A stretch of DNA of 64,000 nucleotides, from assembly GCF_036090055.1 (NCBI RefSeq), contig NZ_CP107970.1, forward strand, positions 1,118,501-1,182,500, in the 5' to 3' direction. The notes below the pieces were generated by a model that made no database searches, was not told the DNA's origin, and saw only the letters and a list, made by a program, of their open reading frames with translations. Both the position numbers and the translations under genes were made by a program. Positions 16,198-23,915 of this stretch are shown piece after piece. Source of the stretch: Nocardioides sp. NBC_00368. GTDB lineage: Bacteria > Actinomycetota > Actinomycetes > Propionibacteriales > Nocardioidaceae. Each line of letters opens with the position of its first letter. Within the stretch, counting starts at the first letter, position 1.

Positions 16198-16977
16198 TTC
16201 TGGTTCGCTGGTCTTGGAGGCCCGGCAGTACGGGCTATTACTTACCCTCGCAGCTCGGCGGTCACGCCCCTGGTTCCCCTGGATTACCCCCGCACCCGTT
16301 GTGTCCAGGGTGCGGCAGCACGCCTCTTTCGAGGTGGTCGGCCATCACGTTAATGCCTGCGCCGAGCCTACCACATGAAGCAAAATCAAGCGAACCCAAA
16401 CCAGGTAAACCCAGTCAGGGACAGGTATCCCAACCAAAACCCGGACCGCTGCTGGAAGCCCGCAAGACACCCGAATGGCACCCAACCCAGACACCCTGGC
16501 CTGTAAATCTCCCAACCCAGACAACGTATTGGCCCCACCCGCGCTGGAACCCGACACGAGACCAACGGACACACATCCAGATCCCCACACGATCGCGGCC
16601 AGCGAACCTCGTGCCCCAACACGCCAAGGCCCGCCAGAGCCGAAGTGAGCTAGACGGCCGCAGTGGCAACGAGTACGTCCCCGGATGACCCGCCCCGCGT
16701 GCGGCACGAAGTACTGGGGGAGGAGCACGGCGAGCGGCGCGAAGCTCCAGCGAGGGAGCCCGAGGGCCAGGCGGCGCTCGCGACGGCGCTCGCGACGGCG
16801 GTCGCGATCAGCAGCAGCCCGCTGGCGAAGTCGGTCATCGCGGTGGGGTCGAGGCGAAAGTCGTTGCCGATGGCGGTCAGGCTGGCGTCTCCGCCCGCGA
16901 TGGCCTCCCGATAGGACCGCGCACTATCGCACACCCTGGTTGCCGGCCGCGATACCGCACCAACAACAGCCACGAGA
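16198..16977. other. Gene-poor stretch with A+C-skewed segment
   Basis: I find no convincing gene in this roughly 780-bp stretch. Between about 16370 and 16640 the plus strand is strongly enriched in A and C, unlike flanking genes, and CCCAACCCAGACA occurs twice (near 16485 and 16510) with a related CCCAACCAAAACC near 16431. From about 16960 back to 16650 the minus strand has a frame with a plausible hydrophobic segment (TDFASGLLLIATAVASAVAS), perhaps the remains of a membrane protein gene. It ends in copy B of the 28-bp repeat and the fadE27 terminator. Confidence 0.5.
16920..16947 (+). repeat. 28-bp dispersed repeat, copy B
   Basis: It matches copy A at 11867-11894 with only two differences, both in the middle (ACAC CC versus ACAG CA context). 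It keeps the CGCAC-tat-CGCAC direct repeat and the TGGTTGCCGGC end. It lies 31 bp from the terminator of the fadE26-fadE27 operon. Confidence 0.7.
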
Positions 16978-17009
16978 AGAGGGGCTCCGGCGATCGCCGG
17001 AGCCCCTCT
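16978..17009 (-). terminator. Terminator hairpin after fadE27
   Basis: A perfect 32-bp palindrome (arm AGAGGGGCTCCGGCGA) lies 16 bp after the fadE27 stop codon in its direction of transcription. There is no clear T-run, as is common in high-GC actinobacteria. Confidence 0.75.
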
Positions 17010-17024
17010 GAGATCTGCTCAAGG

Positions 17025-18101
17025 TCAGGACGCTGCGAACGCGCGCCCGATCCGCAGAGCCTGCTCGGTGGCACCTCCGAAGACGAACTCGAAGCGCTTG
17101 GCGGTGGTGAAGTAGCGATGCGCCTCGCCGTCGAGGTCGATGCCGACACCGCCGTGGACGTGGACGGTCGTGTGGGCCAGGCGATGGGCCGCGTCGGCTG
17201 CCCAGAGCTTGGCCACGGCGACCTGCTCGGCGGCGGGCAGTCCGGAGGAGACCCGCCAGACGGCCTGCCAGAGGGTGAGCCGCTGGGCCAGTACGTCGAT
17301 GAACCCGTCGGCGAGCCGCTGGGAGACCGCCTGGAAGGTGCCGATCGCACGGCCGAACTGCTCCCGGGTCTTGGCGTAGGACGAGGTGAGCTCGAGCGCG
17401 CCCTCGGTGACGCCCAGCATCTCGGCGGCGGCAGCGACGGTCAGCAGCTCACCGAGGCGGGCAGCGGTGGAGGCGTCGCCGATCCGTCGAGCCGGGGCGG
17501 ACGCGAACGAGACGAGCGCCGTGACGTCGCCGTCACTGGTGTGCTGTGCACGGCGGTCGACGCCCTCGGCCGAGGCCTCGACCAGGAAGACGCCGGTGGT
17601 GCCGTCCGGTGCCGAGGCGGTGACGAGGAACGCATCGGCGATCATCCCGGCCCTGACCAGCGTCTTCACGCCCGTGATCGTGTCGTTCGTGGCGATGACG
17701 TTGGGGGAGTCGGGCAGATGGGAGTGCTCCTCGGCGACCGCGGCACCCAGCACACGAGACCCGTCGGCAACGCCGGTCAGCGCGTCCGCAGCGGTCTCCG
17801 CGAGGAGCAGCCCGCAGGGGCCGTGCACCGCGAGCGGCACCGGCGCGACGCGTCGCCCGGCCTCGACGAGCACCCGGCACAGCTCGACGAGCCCGAGCCC
17901 GGCACCGTCGTACGCCTCGGGCAGATGGAGCCCGAGGAGCCCGGCTTCGCCGAGGGCGGACCAGAGGGCGGCGTCGAAGCGGCCGCGGTCGCCGGCGTCC
18001 GCCTCGACCGTACGCAGCCGGTCGAGCGTGGTGGCATCGCCGATGATCTTGGCCGCGAGCTCGGCGGCGTCGTCGGATTCGGTGGTGAAGGAGAAGTCCA
18101 T
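17025..18101 (-). CDS. chsE5: Acyl-CoA dehydrogenase subunit, FadE27/ChsE5-like
   Basis: The 358-residue protein has the acyl-CoA dehydrogenase fold: LWSALGEAGLLGLHLPEAYD near 45, a middle beta domain and TSSYAKTREQFGRAIGTFQAV followed by HVHGGVGIDLDGEAHRYFT near 320. It is shorter and less conserved than typical enzymes, as expected of the non-catalytic partner in alpha2beta2 steroid dehydrogenases. It lies 25 bp downstream of the FadE26/ChsE4-like gene, as in Rv3504-Rv3505. The ChsE4-ChsE5 complex oxidises C27/C24 steroid-CoA side chains. ATG 18101 is used; further upstream the frame has no family sequence. Homology is clear; the pairing is inferred from position. Confidence 0.83.
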   Translation of the reverse strand: MDFSFTTESDDAAELAAKIIGDATTLDRLRTVEADAGDRGRFDAALWSALGEAGLLGLHLPEAYDGAGLGLVELCRVLVEAGRRVAPVPLAVHGPCGLLLAETAADALTGVADGSRVLGAAVAEEHSHLPDSPNVIATNDTITGVKTLVRAGMIADAFLVTASAPDGTTGVFLVEASAEGVDRRAQHTSDGDVTALVSFASAPARRIGDASTAARLGELLTVAAAAEMLGVTEGALELTSSYAKTREQFGRAIGTFQAVSQRLADGFIDVLAQRLTLWQAVWRVSSGLPAAEQVAVAKLWAADAAHRLAHTTVHVHGGVGIDLDGEAHRYFTTAKRFEFVFGGATEQALRIGRAFAAS

Positions 18102-18126
18102 GAAGTGTCCTCGGAGGTCGGGGTGG

Positions 18127-19329
18127 TCAGCGCTTGGCGGCGGGGAGGCCGAGGCCCACGTAGCCGATGATGTCTCGCTGGATCTCGTTGGTGCCGCCAC
18201 CGAAAGTCATGACCAGCGACGAGCGGTGGAACCGCTCCAGGCGGCCGGCGAGCACGGCGCCGGGGGAGTCGGCCGTCACCCCGGCGTGCGGGCCGACGAT
18301 CTCCATGAGCGTGCGGTAGACCTCGGTCGCCAGCTCCGAGCCGTACACCTTGGTCGCGGACGCCTCGGCCGGCGAGAGCGCGACGCCGTGGTCGGCGTCG
18401 GAGGCGAGCTTCCAGTTGACCAGCGAGAGCGCCTCGATCCGCGCGTGCGCCCGACCCAACGCGACCTGCACCCACTCGGAGTCGATCACGCGGCTGCCGT
18501 CGGGCACGACGGTGGTGCGTGCCCACTCCTTGACGAGCCCGAGCGAGTGCACCAGCGGCGCCGCCGAGGTGAGCGCGACCCGCTCGTGGTTGAGCTGGTT
18601 GGTCATCAGCGCCCAGCCCCCTCCGCGCGAGGAGACGAGGTTCGAGGCCGGCACGCGCACGTCGGTGTAGTAGGTCGCCGAGGTGCCGACGCCGGCGACG
18701 GTCTGGACCGGCGTATAGGAGAACCCCGAGGACGACGTCGGCACCAGGATCATCGACAGCCCCTTGTGCCGCGACGCCTCGGGCTCCGTCCGACAGGCGA
18801 GCCAGATCCAGTCCGCATACTGGATCAGCGAGGTCCACATCTTCTGGCCGTTGATCACCCACTCGCCCGTGCCTTCATCGAGGACGGCACGTGTCTGCAG
18901 CGAGGCCAGGTCGGTCCCCGAGCCGGGCTCGGAGTAGCCGATCGAGAAGTGCAGCTCGCCGGCGAGGATCTTCGGCAGGAAGTACGCCTTCTGCTCCTCG
19001 GTCCCGAACCGCATGATCGTCGGCCCGACCGTGTTGAGGGTGAGATAGGGGATCGGCACCCCGGCCACGGCGGCGGCATCGGTGAAGATCAGCTGCTCCA
19101 CCATGGAGCGGTCCTGGCCGCCGTACTCCTTCGGCCAGCCGATCCCGAGCCAGCCATCCGCGCCGATCTGCCGGATGGTCGAGAGGTAGACCTCCTTGTC
19201 GGCCTCGTCACCGAACTCGCCCGACGCCCGCGCGAGCGCGGCGCGACGCTCCGGCGTGACCAACTGGGCGAAATAGGAGTTGAGCTCTGAGCGAAGTTGC
19301 TCCTGGGCGGGTGTCAAGGCCACATGCAT
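18127..19329 (-). CDS. chsE4: Acyl-CoA dehydrogenase catalytic subunit, FadE26/ChsE4-like
   Basis: The protein has 400 residues, the length of M. tuberculosis FadE26. It shows HFSIGYSEPGSGTDLASLQT (127-146), INGQKMWTSLIQYADWIW (near 159) and QLNHERVALTS with E249 at the place of the catalytic Glu of ChsE4, plus a C-terminal FGGGTNEIQRDIIGYVGLGLP. It forms FAD-dependent steroid-CoA dehydrogenase heterotetramers with the ChsE5-type partner encoded next. ATG 19329 lies 10 bp from KstR operator 4, so the mRNA is probably leaderless. It is divergent from kshA. Confidence 0.86.
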   Translation of the reverse strand: MHVALTPAQEQLRSELNSYFAQLVTPERRAALARASGEFGDEADKEVYLSTIRQIGADGWLGIGWPKEYGGQDRSMVEQLIFTDAAAVAGVPIPYLTLNTVGPTIMRFGTEEQKAYFLPKILAGELHFSIGYSEPGSGTDLASLQTRAVLDEGTGEWVINGQKMWTSLIQYADWIWLACRTEPEASRHKGLSMILVPTSSSGFSYTPVQTVAGVGTSATYYTDVRVPASNLVSSRGGGWALMTNQLNHERVALTSAAPLVHSLGLVKEWARTTVVPDGSRVIDSEWVQVALGRAHARIEALSLVNWKLASDADHGVALSPAEASATKVYGSELATEVYRTLMEIVGPHAGVTADSPGAVLAGRLERFHRSSLVMTFGGGTNEIQRDIIGYVGLGLPAAKR

Positions 19330-19339
19330 GTGATAAAAC

Positions 19340-19353
19340 TAGAACAGGTTCTA
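19340..19353. promoter_or_regulatory. KstR-type operator 4
   Basis: TAGAACAGGTTCTA matches the KstR consensus, with AG instead of AC/GT in the two free central bases. It lies between chsE4 (start 19329) and kshA (start 19399) and can serve both. On the minus strand TAGTTT follows the box 6 bp before the chsE4 ATG. Confidence 0.87.
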
Positions 19354-19398
19354 CGTTTTGAATAGGGCCCAGCGAACAGACCAGCGGAAGGTACGACC

Positions 19399-20577
19399 AT
19401 GGCCGACCCCACCACCCAGACCCGCACGCTCGACCACGGCTCCCAGCCGGAGCGCTTCGCGCGCGGTTGGCACTGCCTGGGCCTGGCCAGCGAGTTCAAG
19501 GACGGCAAGCCGCACGCGGTCGAGGCGTTCGGCGGCAAGCTGGTCGTCTGGGAGAACACCCAGGGCGAGCTGGGCGTGCTCGACGGCTACTGCCGCCACA
19601 TGGGCGGCGACCTGACCCAGGGCACCGTGAAGGGCGATGAGATCGGCTGTCCGTTCCACGACTGGCGCTGGGGCGCCGACGGCCGCTGCAAGCAGATCCC
19701 CTACGCCCGCCGGGTCCCGTTGCGCGCCCGCACCAAGGCGTACGAGACGGTGATCCGCAACGACTCGCTGCTGATCTGGCACGACCCCGAGGGGTCGAAG
19801 GCCGACTACGACATCCTGCCGCCGGAGCTGCCCGACATCAGCAACCGCGAGGTCTACACCGACTGGATCTGGAACACCGTTCCGATCAAGGGCAGCCACT
19901 GCCGCGAGCTGATCGACAACGTGGTCGACATGGCGCACTTCTACTACGTGCACTTCGCCTTCCCGACCGACTTCCGCAACGTCTTCGAGGACCACACCGC
20001 GACGCAGTACATGGCCTCGAAGGGGCGCCCGGACGTGGCCGGCGGCTACGGCGACGCCGACATGTTCCTGAAGTCGGAGGCGACCTACTACGGCCCGGCG
20101 TACATGATCAACTGGCTCGAGGTCGACTACAAAGGCTTCGTGACCGAGGTGATCCTGATCAACTGCCACATCCCGACCGGTCCGGACTCGTTCCTCCTGC
20201 AGTACGGCATCACCGTCAAGAAGCCCGAGGGCCTCGACGACAAGACCGCCAACTTCATCGGCAAGAAGTACGCCGACATGTTCGGCGACGGGTTCCTCCA
20301 GGACGTGGCGATCTGGGAGAACAAGGCGCCGGTGCAGAACCCGTTGCTGTGCGAGGAGGACGGCCCGGTCTACCAGCTGCGCCGCTGGTACGAGCAGTTC
20401 TACGTCGACGTCGCCGACATCGAGCCGGAGATGCGTGCCCGCTTCGAGTTCGAGGTCGACACCACCAAGGCCAACGAGTTCTGGCACGAGGAGGTCGCCG
20501 AGAACCTCCGCCGGATCGAGGCTGAGAAGGCCGAGACCGCCGAGGCCGCCGAGTCGAGCGACGCAGGGGTCAGTTGA
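19399..20577 (+). CDS. kshA: 3-ketosteroid 9alpha-hydroxylase, oxygenase component KshA
   Basis: The 392-residue Rieske oxygenase has the [2Fe-2S] ligands C65, H67, C84 and H87 (YCRHMGG and GCPFHDW) and the mononuclear iron region ELIDNVVDMAHFYYVH with H180 and H185. Length and the VDMAHFYYVHFAFPT segment match KshA. With KshB it hydroxylates androstadienedione-type steroids at C9, which opens ring B. A GGAAGG site precedes the ATG. It starts a unit with a small Cys protein and kshB, overlapping the next gene by one base, and is preceded by a KstR box. Confidence 0.92.
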   Translation: MADPTTQTRTLDHGSQPERFARGWHCLGLASEFKDGKPHAVEAFGGKLVVWENTQGELGVLDGYCRHMGGDLTQGTVKGDEIGCPFHDWRWGADGRCKQIPYARRVPLRARTKAYETVIRNDSLLIWHDPEGSKADYDILPPELPDISNREVYTDWIWNTVPIKGSHCRELIDNVVDMAHFYYVHFAFPTDFRNVFEDHTATQYMASKGRPDVAGGYGDADMFLKSEATYYGPAYMINWLEVDYKGFVTEVILINCHIPTGPDSFLLQYGITVKKPEGLDDKTANFIGKKYADMFGDGFLQDVAIWENKAPVQNPLLCEEDGPVYQLRRWYEQFYVDVADIEPEMRARFEFEVDTTKANEFWHEEVAENLRRIEAEKAETAEAAESSDAGVS

Positions 20578-20882
20578 TGGCCTCGTTCGTCCCGACGTCG
20601 CAGGAGACCGTCGAGGACCAGCGGCTCTACACCCAGGCCCGTCTGGTCGAGGTGGAGTGCCTCGATTGTCTTGCCCGCGTCGGGGTGAAGAAGAACAGCG
20701 AGCACCAGACCTCCGTCCAGTGGACGGCCGAGGCGCAGGCCCAGTGTCCGGATCTCGTACGCCGCAAGACCGCCGCCGACGGTGCGCGGCTCGCCCACGC
20801 CCGCTGCCCTCGTCTGGCGGCGTCCATCGAAGCAGCCGTCGCCGACGGCCGGATCCAGATCGGAGCCGAGGATGGCTACTGA
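20577..20882 (+). CDS. Small Cys-containing protein between kshA and kshB
   Basis: The 101-residue protein starts at the ATG in TGATG, overlapping the kshA stop by one base, and runs 11 bp into kshB. It contains a CLDC pair near residues 28-31 and two further Cys (QCPD near 57, RCPR near 77), so four Cys in all could bind a metal. No family is recognised. Tight overlaps on both sides suggest a protein made in step with the hydroxylase, such as an assembly or electron-transfer helper; that is inference. Confidence 0.72.
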   Translation: MASFVPTSQETVEDQRLYTQARLVEVECLDCLARVGVKKNSEHQTSVQWTAEAQAQCPDLVRRKTAADGARLAHARCPRLAASIEAAVADGRIQIGAEDGY

Positions 20883-21927
20883 CTCTTTCCTGCTGCCCGT
20901 CAGCGACGTCGTCAAGGAGACCGCCGAGGCCCACTCGATCGTCTTCGAGGTGCCCGAGGACGCGAAGCACGCCTTCCAGCCGAAGCCGGGGCAGTTCCTG
21001 ACGGTCGCGGTGCCGAGCGACCGCGACGGTCTGGCAGCGCGCTGCTACTCGCTGTCCAGCGCTCCGGGCGACCCGCTCACGGTGACCGTCAAGCGCACCG
21101 TCGACGGCTACGCATCCAACTGGATCTGCGACAACCTCCGTCCCGGCGACACGCTCCGCGTGCTCCCGCCGAGCGGTATCTTCACCCCGGCCGACATCGA
21201 CGCCGACTTCCTGCTCTTCGCCGGCGGATCCGGCGTCACTCCGATCATCTCGATCGCCCGCACGGCGTTGCGTGAGGGCACCGGACGGATCGTGGTCTTC
21301 TACGCCAACCGCGACGAGCGCTCGGTGATCTTCGCCGAGGAGTGGGCGCGGCTGGCCGCCGAGCACCCGGACCGGCTGCAGGTGGTGCACTGGCTCGAGT
21401 CGGTCCAGGGGCTGCCCACCGGGGAGCAGCTCAAGGCGTTCGCGGCCGACCATCTGACGTACGACGCCTTCGTCTGCGGTCCGGCGCCGTTCATGAAGGC
21501 GACGATCGCAGCGCTCAAGGAGCTGGAGTTCCCGCGGGCGCGCCGGCACCAGGAGAAGTTCGCGTCCCTGGGCGGCAACCCGTTCGGCGACGTCGCCCCG
21601 GTCGAGGAGGCCGAGGCTGAGGTAGTCGAGGGTGAGAGCGCCGTCCAACAGCCGGTGAAGCTGGAGATCGAGCTCGACGGCACCACGACGACGTACGACG
21701 ACTGGGACCCGGGCACCCCGATGCTCGACTTCCTCGAGTCGAAGGGGGTCAAGGCGCCCTACTCCTGTCGCGAGGGCGAGTGCTCGGCGTGCGCGTTCCG
21801 GCTGCTCGAGGGCGAGGTGAAGATGGTGCGCAACGACGTGCTCGAGCAGGAGGATCTCGACGACGGGATCCGGCTCGGGTGTCAGTCGCTGCCGACCACC
21901 GACACCGTCCGCGGCACCTACTCCTGA
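20872..21927 (+). CDS. kshB: 3-ketosteroid 9alpha-hydroxylase reductase KshB
   Basis: The 351-residue reductase has an FAD domain with RCYSLSS (57-63), an NAD(P)H domain with AGGSGVTPIIS (117-127) and VCGPAPFMKA (201-210), and a C-terminal plant-type [2Fe-2S] domain with C299, C304, C307 and C337 (YSCREGECSACAF). This domain order is that of KshB, which passes electrons from NADH to KshA. It is translationally coupled to the small Cys protein and should be KstR-controlled with kshA. An alternative role with other oxygenases is possible but less likely here. Confidence 0.9.
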   Translation: MATDSFLLPVSDVVKETAEAHSIVFEVPEDAKHAFQPKPGQFLTVAVPSDRDGLAARCYSLSSAPGDPLTVTVKRTVDGYASNWICDNLRPGDTLRVLPPSGIFTPADIDADFLLFAGGSGVTPIISIARTALREGTGRIVVFYANRDERSVIFAEEWARLAAEHPDRLQVVHWLESVQGLPTGEQLKAFAADHLTYDAFVCGPAPFMKATIAALKELEFPRARRHQEKFASLGGNPFGDVAPVEEAEAEVVEGESAVQQPVKLEIELDGTTTTYDDWDPGTPMLDFLESKGVKAPYSCREGECSACAFRLLEGEVKMVRNDVLEQEDLDDGIRLGCQSLPTTDTVRGTYS

Positions 21928-22042
21928 GGGACTCGCGAGAGACACAGATCACCAACCGGTTGCCAGGTCGACGTGCCTGGCGCGATAGTGTCGCGCTGCC
22001 CGAACCACATCCCACCGGGTCATCCGCAGCGAACCAGAGCGG

Positions 22043-22660
22043 GTGGTCGGTGGGGCACAAGCGAGGTTTCCCCCCAACGTGTTCAATCGCAACTTCTACG
22101 CTGCCCAGGACGACCGACGGTTCGTCGTCGGCTATGCCCTCGACCTCGGTTTCAGGGTCTTCGACGCCTACTCGGCGCCCGGCCAGCCGCTGAGCGAGAT
22201 CACCACGACGGCCTCGGCCTCTCTGCTCGCGGCCCGGCCTGCGTTCAAGCTCTACGCCCCCAACACCGGCCCCGAGCCGGTGATCACCCGGGTCGAGCTG
22301 GACGAGTCCGAGTTCGGTCCGTCGGCCTATGAGTACCAGTGCAGCGGCTGGGGTCTGATCAGCCTCAACTTCGGTGGGGTGGTCGGTCTCGGCGGGCTCG
22401 GCTGGAGCACCCTGACCACGATGGCCGAGGCCCGCGCGACCCGCTGGCACGCCGTCGAGCCGGTCGGCCCCGCCCCCTCGGAGTGGAACTGGCCCGCCGT
22501 CGACGATGCAGCCGTCAAGATGTTCGAGGCGATCACCTCGATGGCCGGCTCCGCCGTCGGCGACAGCCCGATCCTGGCGGCCGCCGGTCAGCTGATCAAG
22601 GACAAGGGCCTGCTCTACGAGTCCGGCGGCGGGCTGCACGCCCGGCCTGGCCTCGGCTGA
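22043..22660 (+). CDS. Conserved-looking hypothetical protein
   Basis: The frame encodes up to 205 residues (GTG 22043; GTG 22079 is an alternative start at VFNRNFYAAQDD). The N-terminal half looks globular and beta-rich, and a central Gly-rich hydrophobic segment LISLNFGGVVGLGGLGW is followed by an amphipathic Ala-rich C-terminal half. I recognise no family or catalytic motif. Codon use is like the neighbours. It lies 115 bp after kshB with no KstR box of its own, so co-transcription with kshAB is possible. Confidence 0.6.
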   Translation: MVGGAQARFPPNVFNRNFYAAQDDRRFVVGYALDLGFRVFDAYSAPGQPLSEITTTASASLLAARPAFKLYAPNTGPEPVITRVELDESEFGPSAYEYQCSGWGLISLNFGGVVGLGGLGWSTLTTMAEARATRWHAVEPVGPAPSEWNWPAVDDAAVKMFEAITSMAGSAVGDSPILAAAGQLIKDKGLLYESGGGLHARPGLG

Positions 22661-22675
22661 CGCCTTCGTCGCCTG

Positions 22676-22696
22676 TTGATACGCCGCGCGTATCAA
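22676..22696. promoter_or_regulatory. Inverted repeat before the enol-lactonase-like gene
   Basis: TTGATACGC and GCGTATCAA form a perfect 9-bp inverted repeat with a CGC centre, and a related half ATCGATAC follows at about 22709. It lies 56 bp before a short leader frame. It is likely an operator for an unlinked regulator, or less likely a terminator of the preceding gene. Confidence 0.55.
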
Positions 22697-22751
22697 TGCA
22701 GGGCATATCGATACTTCCCAACAGCAGGTCTGCGCTCCTAGATTCTCGGGC

Positions 22752-22808
22752 ATGGACGTCACCTGTGTAGCCAGCACCCCGGTCGGTAGTGAGCGGGTGG
22801 CGTCGTGA
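22752..22808 (+). CDS. Possible 18-aa leader peptide
   Basis: ATG 22752 opens an 18-codon frame (MDVTCVASTPVGSERVAS) whose TGA overlaps the GTG start of the downstream hydrolase by 4 bp (GTGA). This geometry fits translational coupling. There is no homology that I recognise and it could be chance. Confidence 0.35.
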   Translation: MDVTCVASTPVGSERVAS

Positions 22809-23575
22809 ACGCGGTCGACGTGCACCAGGTCGTCTCCGGCCGCGCAGACGGCCCGGTGGTGGTGCTGTCCAACTCGCTGGGCGCCACCCACACCATGTGG
22901 GACGAGAACCTGCGCGATCTCGAGCGGCATTTCCGCGTGGTGCGCTATGACACCCGCGGGCACGGAGGCTCGCCGGTCCCGCCCGGTCCGTACACGATCG
23001 ACGACCTCGCCGACGACGTCGTCGCCCTGCTGGACCGCCTCGGCGTCGAGCGAGCCCACTTCGTCGGCCTCTCGCTCGGCGGGATGACCGGCATGCGGCT
23101 CGCCGCACGCCACCCCGACCGCGTCGACCGCCTCGTCCTGCTGTGCACCGGCGCGCACCTGGCGCCGTCCTCCGCCTGGAGCGACCGCGCGGCCACCGTG
23201 CGTACGGACGGCAGCCAGGCCGTCGCGGAGGCGGTCGTCGCCCGCTGGTTCACGCCGGGCTTCCTCCAGGCCAACCCCGACGTGAAGGCGGCCTGCGAGG
23301 CGACCGTCGCCGCCACCTCGGACGAGGGGTACGCCGGTTGCTGCGAGGTCATCGCCGCGATGGACCTGCGCGCCGACCTCCCTCGGATCACCGCGCCGAC
23401 CCTGGCCATCGCCGGAGCCGACGACCCCGCCACACCTCCGCCGCACCTGAAGGAGATCGCCGAGGCGGTCCAGGACGGCCGGCTCCTGGTGGTCCCCGAC
23501 TCGGCGCACCTGGCCAACGCGGAGCAGCCCGAGACCATCACGCGGGCGATCATCGACCACCTCGAAGGACGCTGA
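22805..23575 (+). CDS. Alpha/beta hydrolase, 3-oxoadipate enol-lactonase-like
   Basis: The 256-residue hydrolase has the N-terminal LSNSLGATHTMWDENL stretch, DTRGHGGSPVPPGPY, the nucleophile elbow GLSLGGMTG (near 86-94), LAIAGADDPATPP with the acid residue, and a C-terminal DSAHLANAEQPE with the His. The first two stretches are highly typical of PcaD, which hydrolyses beta-ketoadipate enol-lactone. No other protocatechuate-pathway gene is nearby, so the assignment to that pathway is tentative; it may act on another lactone or ester. GTG start, preceded by an overlapping leader frame. Confidence 0.78.
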   Translation: MNAVDVHQVVSGRADGPVVVLSNSLGATHTMWDENLRDLERHFRVVRYDTRGHGGSPVPPGPYTIDDLADDVVALLDRLGVERAHFVGLSLGGMTGMRLAARHPDRVDRLVLLCTGAHLAPSSAWSDRAATVRTDGSQAVAEAVVARWFTPGFLQANPDVKAACEATVAATSDEGYAGCCEVIAAMDLRADLPRITAPTLAIAGADDPATPPPHLKEIAEAVQDGRLLVVPDSAHLANAEQPETITRAIIDHLEGR

Positions 23576-23651
23576 GGGACACCCGCGGCGGGATAACCAG
23601 GTGTGGCCGGGTGCGCGACCTGGCTAGGTTCGGGCCGATGCGAGAACTCGA

Positions 23652-23858
23652 TGCGGCGTCGACTTCCCGCTGGTCACCTTCGAGGCATGGACCACCATCG
23701 GCGACGAGACCCTGACCTCGACCTCAACCCTCCGTTTCCGCGATCGCGCCGAGATCGAGCGCGACCTCAGCGCTCACGGCTTCTCCGTGAGCGACGTACG
23801 CGACGCCCCGGACCGTCCGGGCAAGGAGCACGTCTTCCTCGCCCGCGTGCCGGACTGA
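23652..23858 (+). pseudogene. C-terminal remnant of a class I SAM-dependent methyltransferase
   Basis: An open frame without a good start ends DFPLVTFEAWTTIGDETL, then STLRFRDRAEIERDLSAHGF and SVSDVRDAPDRPGKEHVFLA. This matches the last 65 or so residues of small-molecule methyltransferases, where a beta-rich insert is followed by the LRFR...GF...DAPDRPG...FVFLAR ending. The SAM-binding N-terminal two thirds are absent upstream, where the enol-lactonase-like gene ends. It is therefore a decayed fragment. Confidence 0.62.
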
Positions 23859-23915
23859 CAGACGCGCCGCTGCCGTACGCCCGTCGGTTCGACTCCGGCG
23901 GTTTACCTTTGGCGA

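Noticed and set aside
22072..22087. CCCAACGTGTTCAA as an eighth KstR box
   Set aside because: Only the AACGTGTT core and one flanking base agree with the consensus, it lies inside the N-terminal coding part of the hypothetical gene and no -10 hexamer follows.
22805..23575. A beta-ketoadipate (pca) operon
   Set aside because: Only a PcaD-like hydrolase is present; none of pcaB, C, G, H, I or J is nearby.
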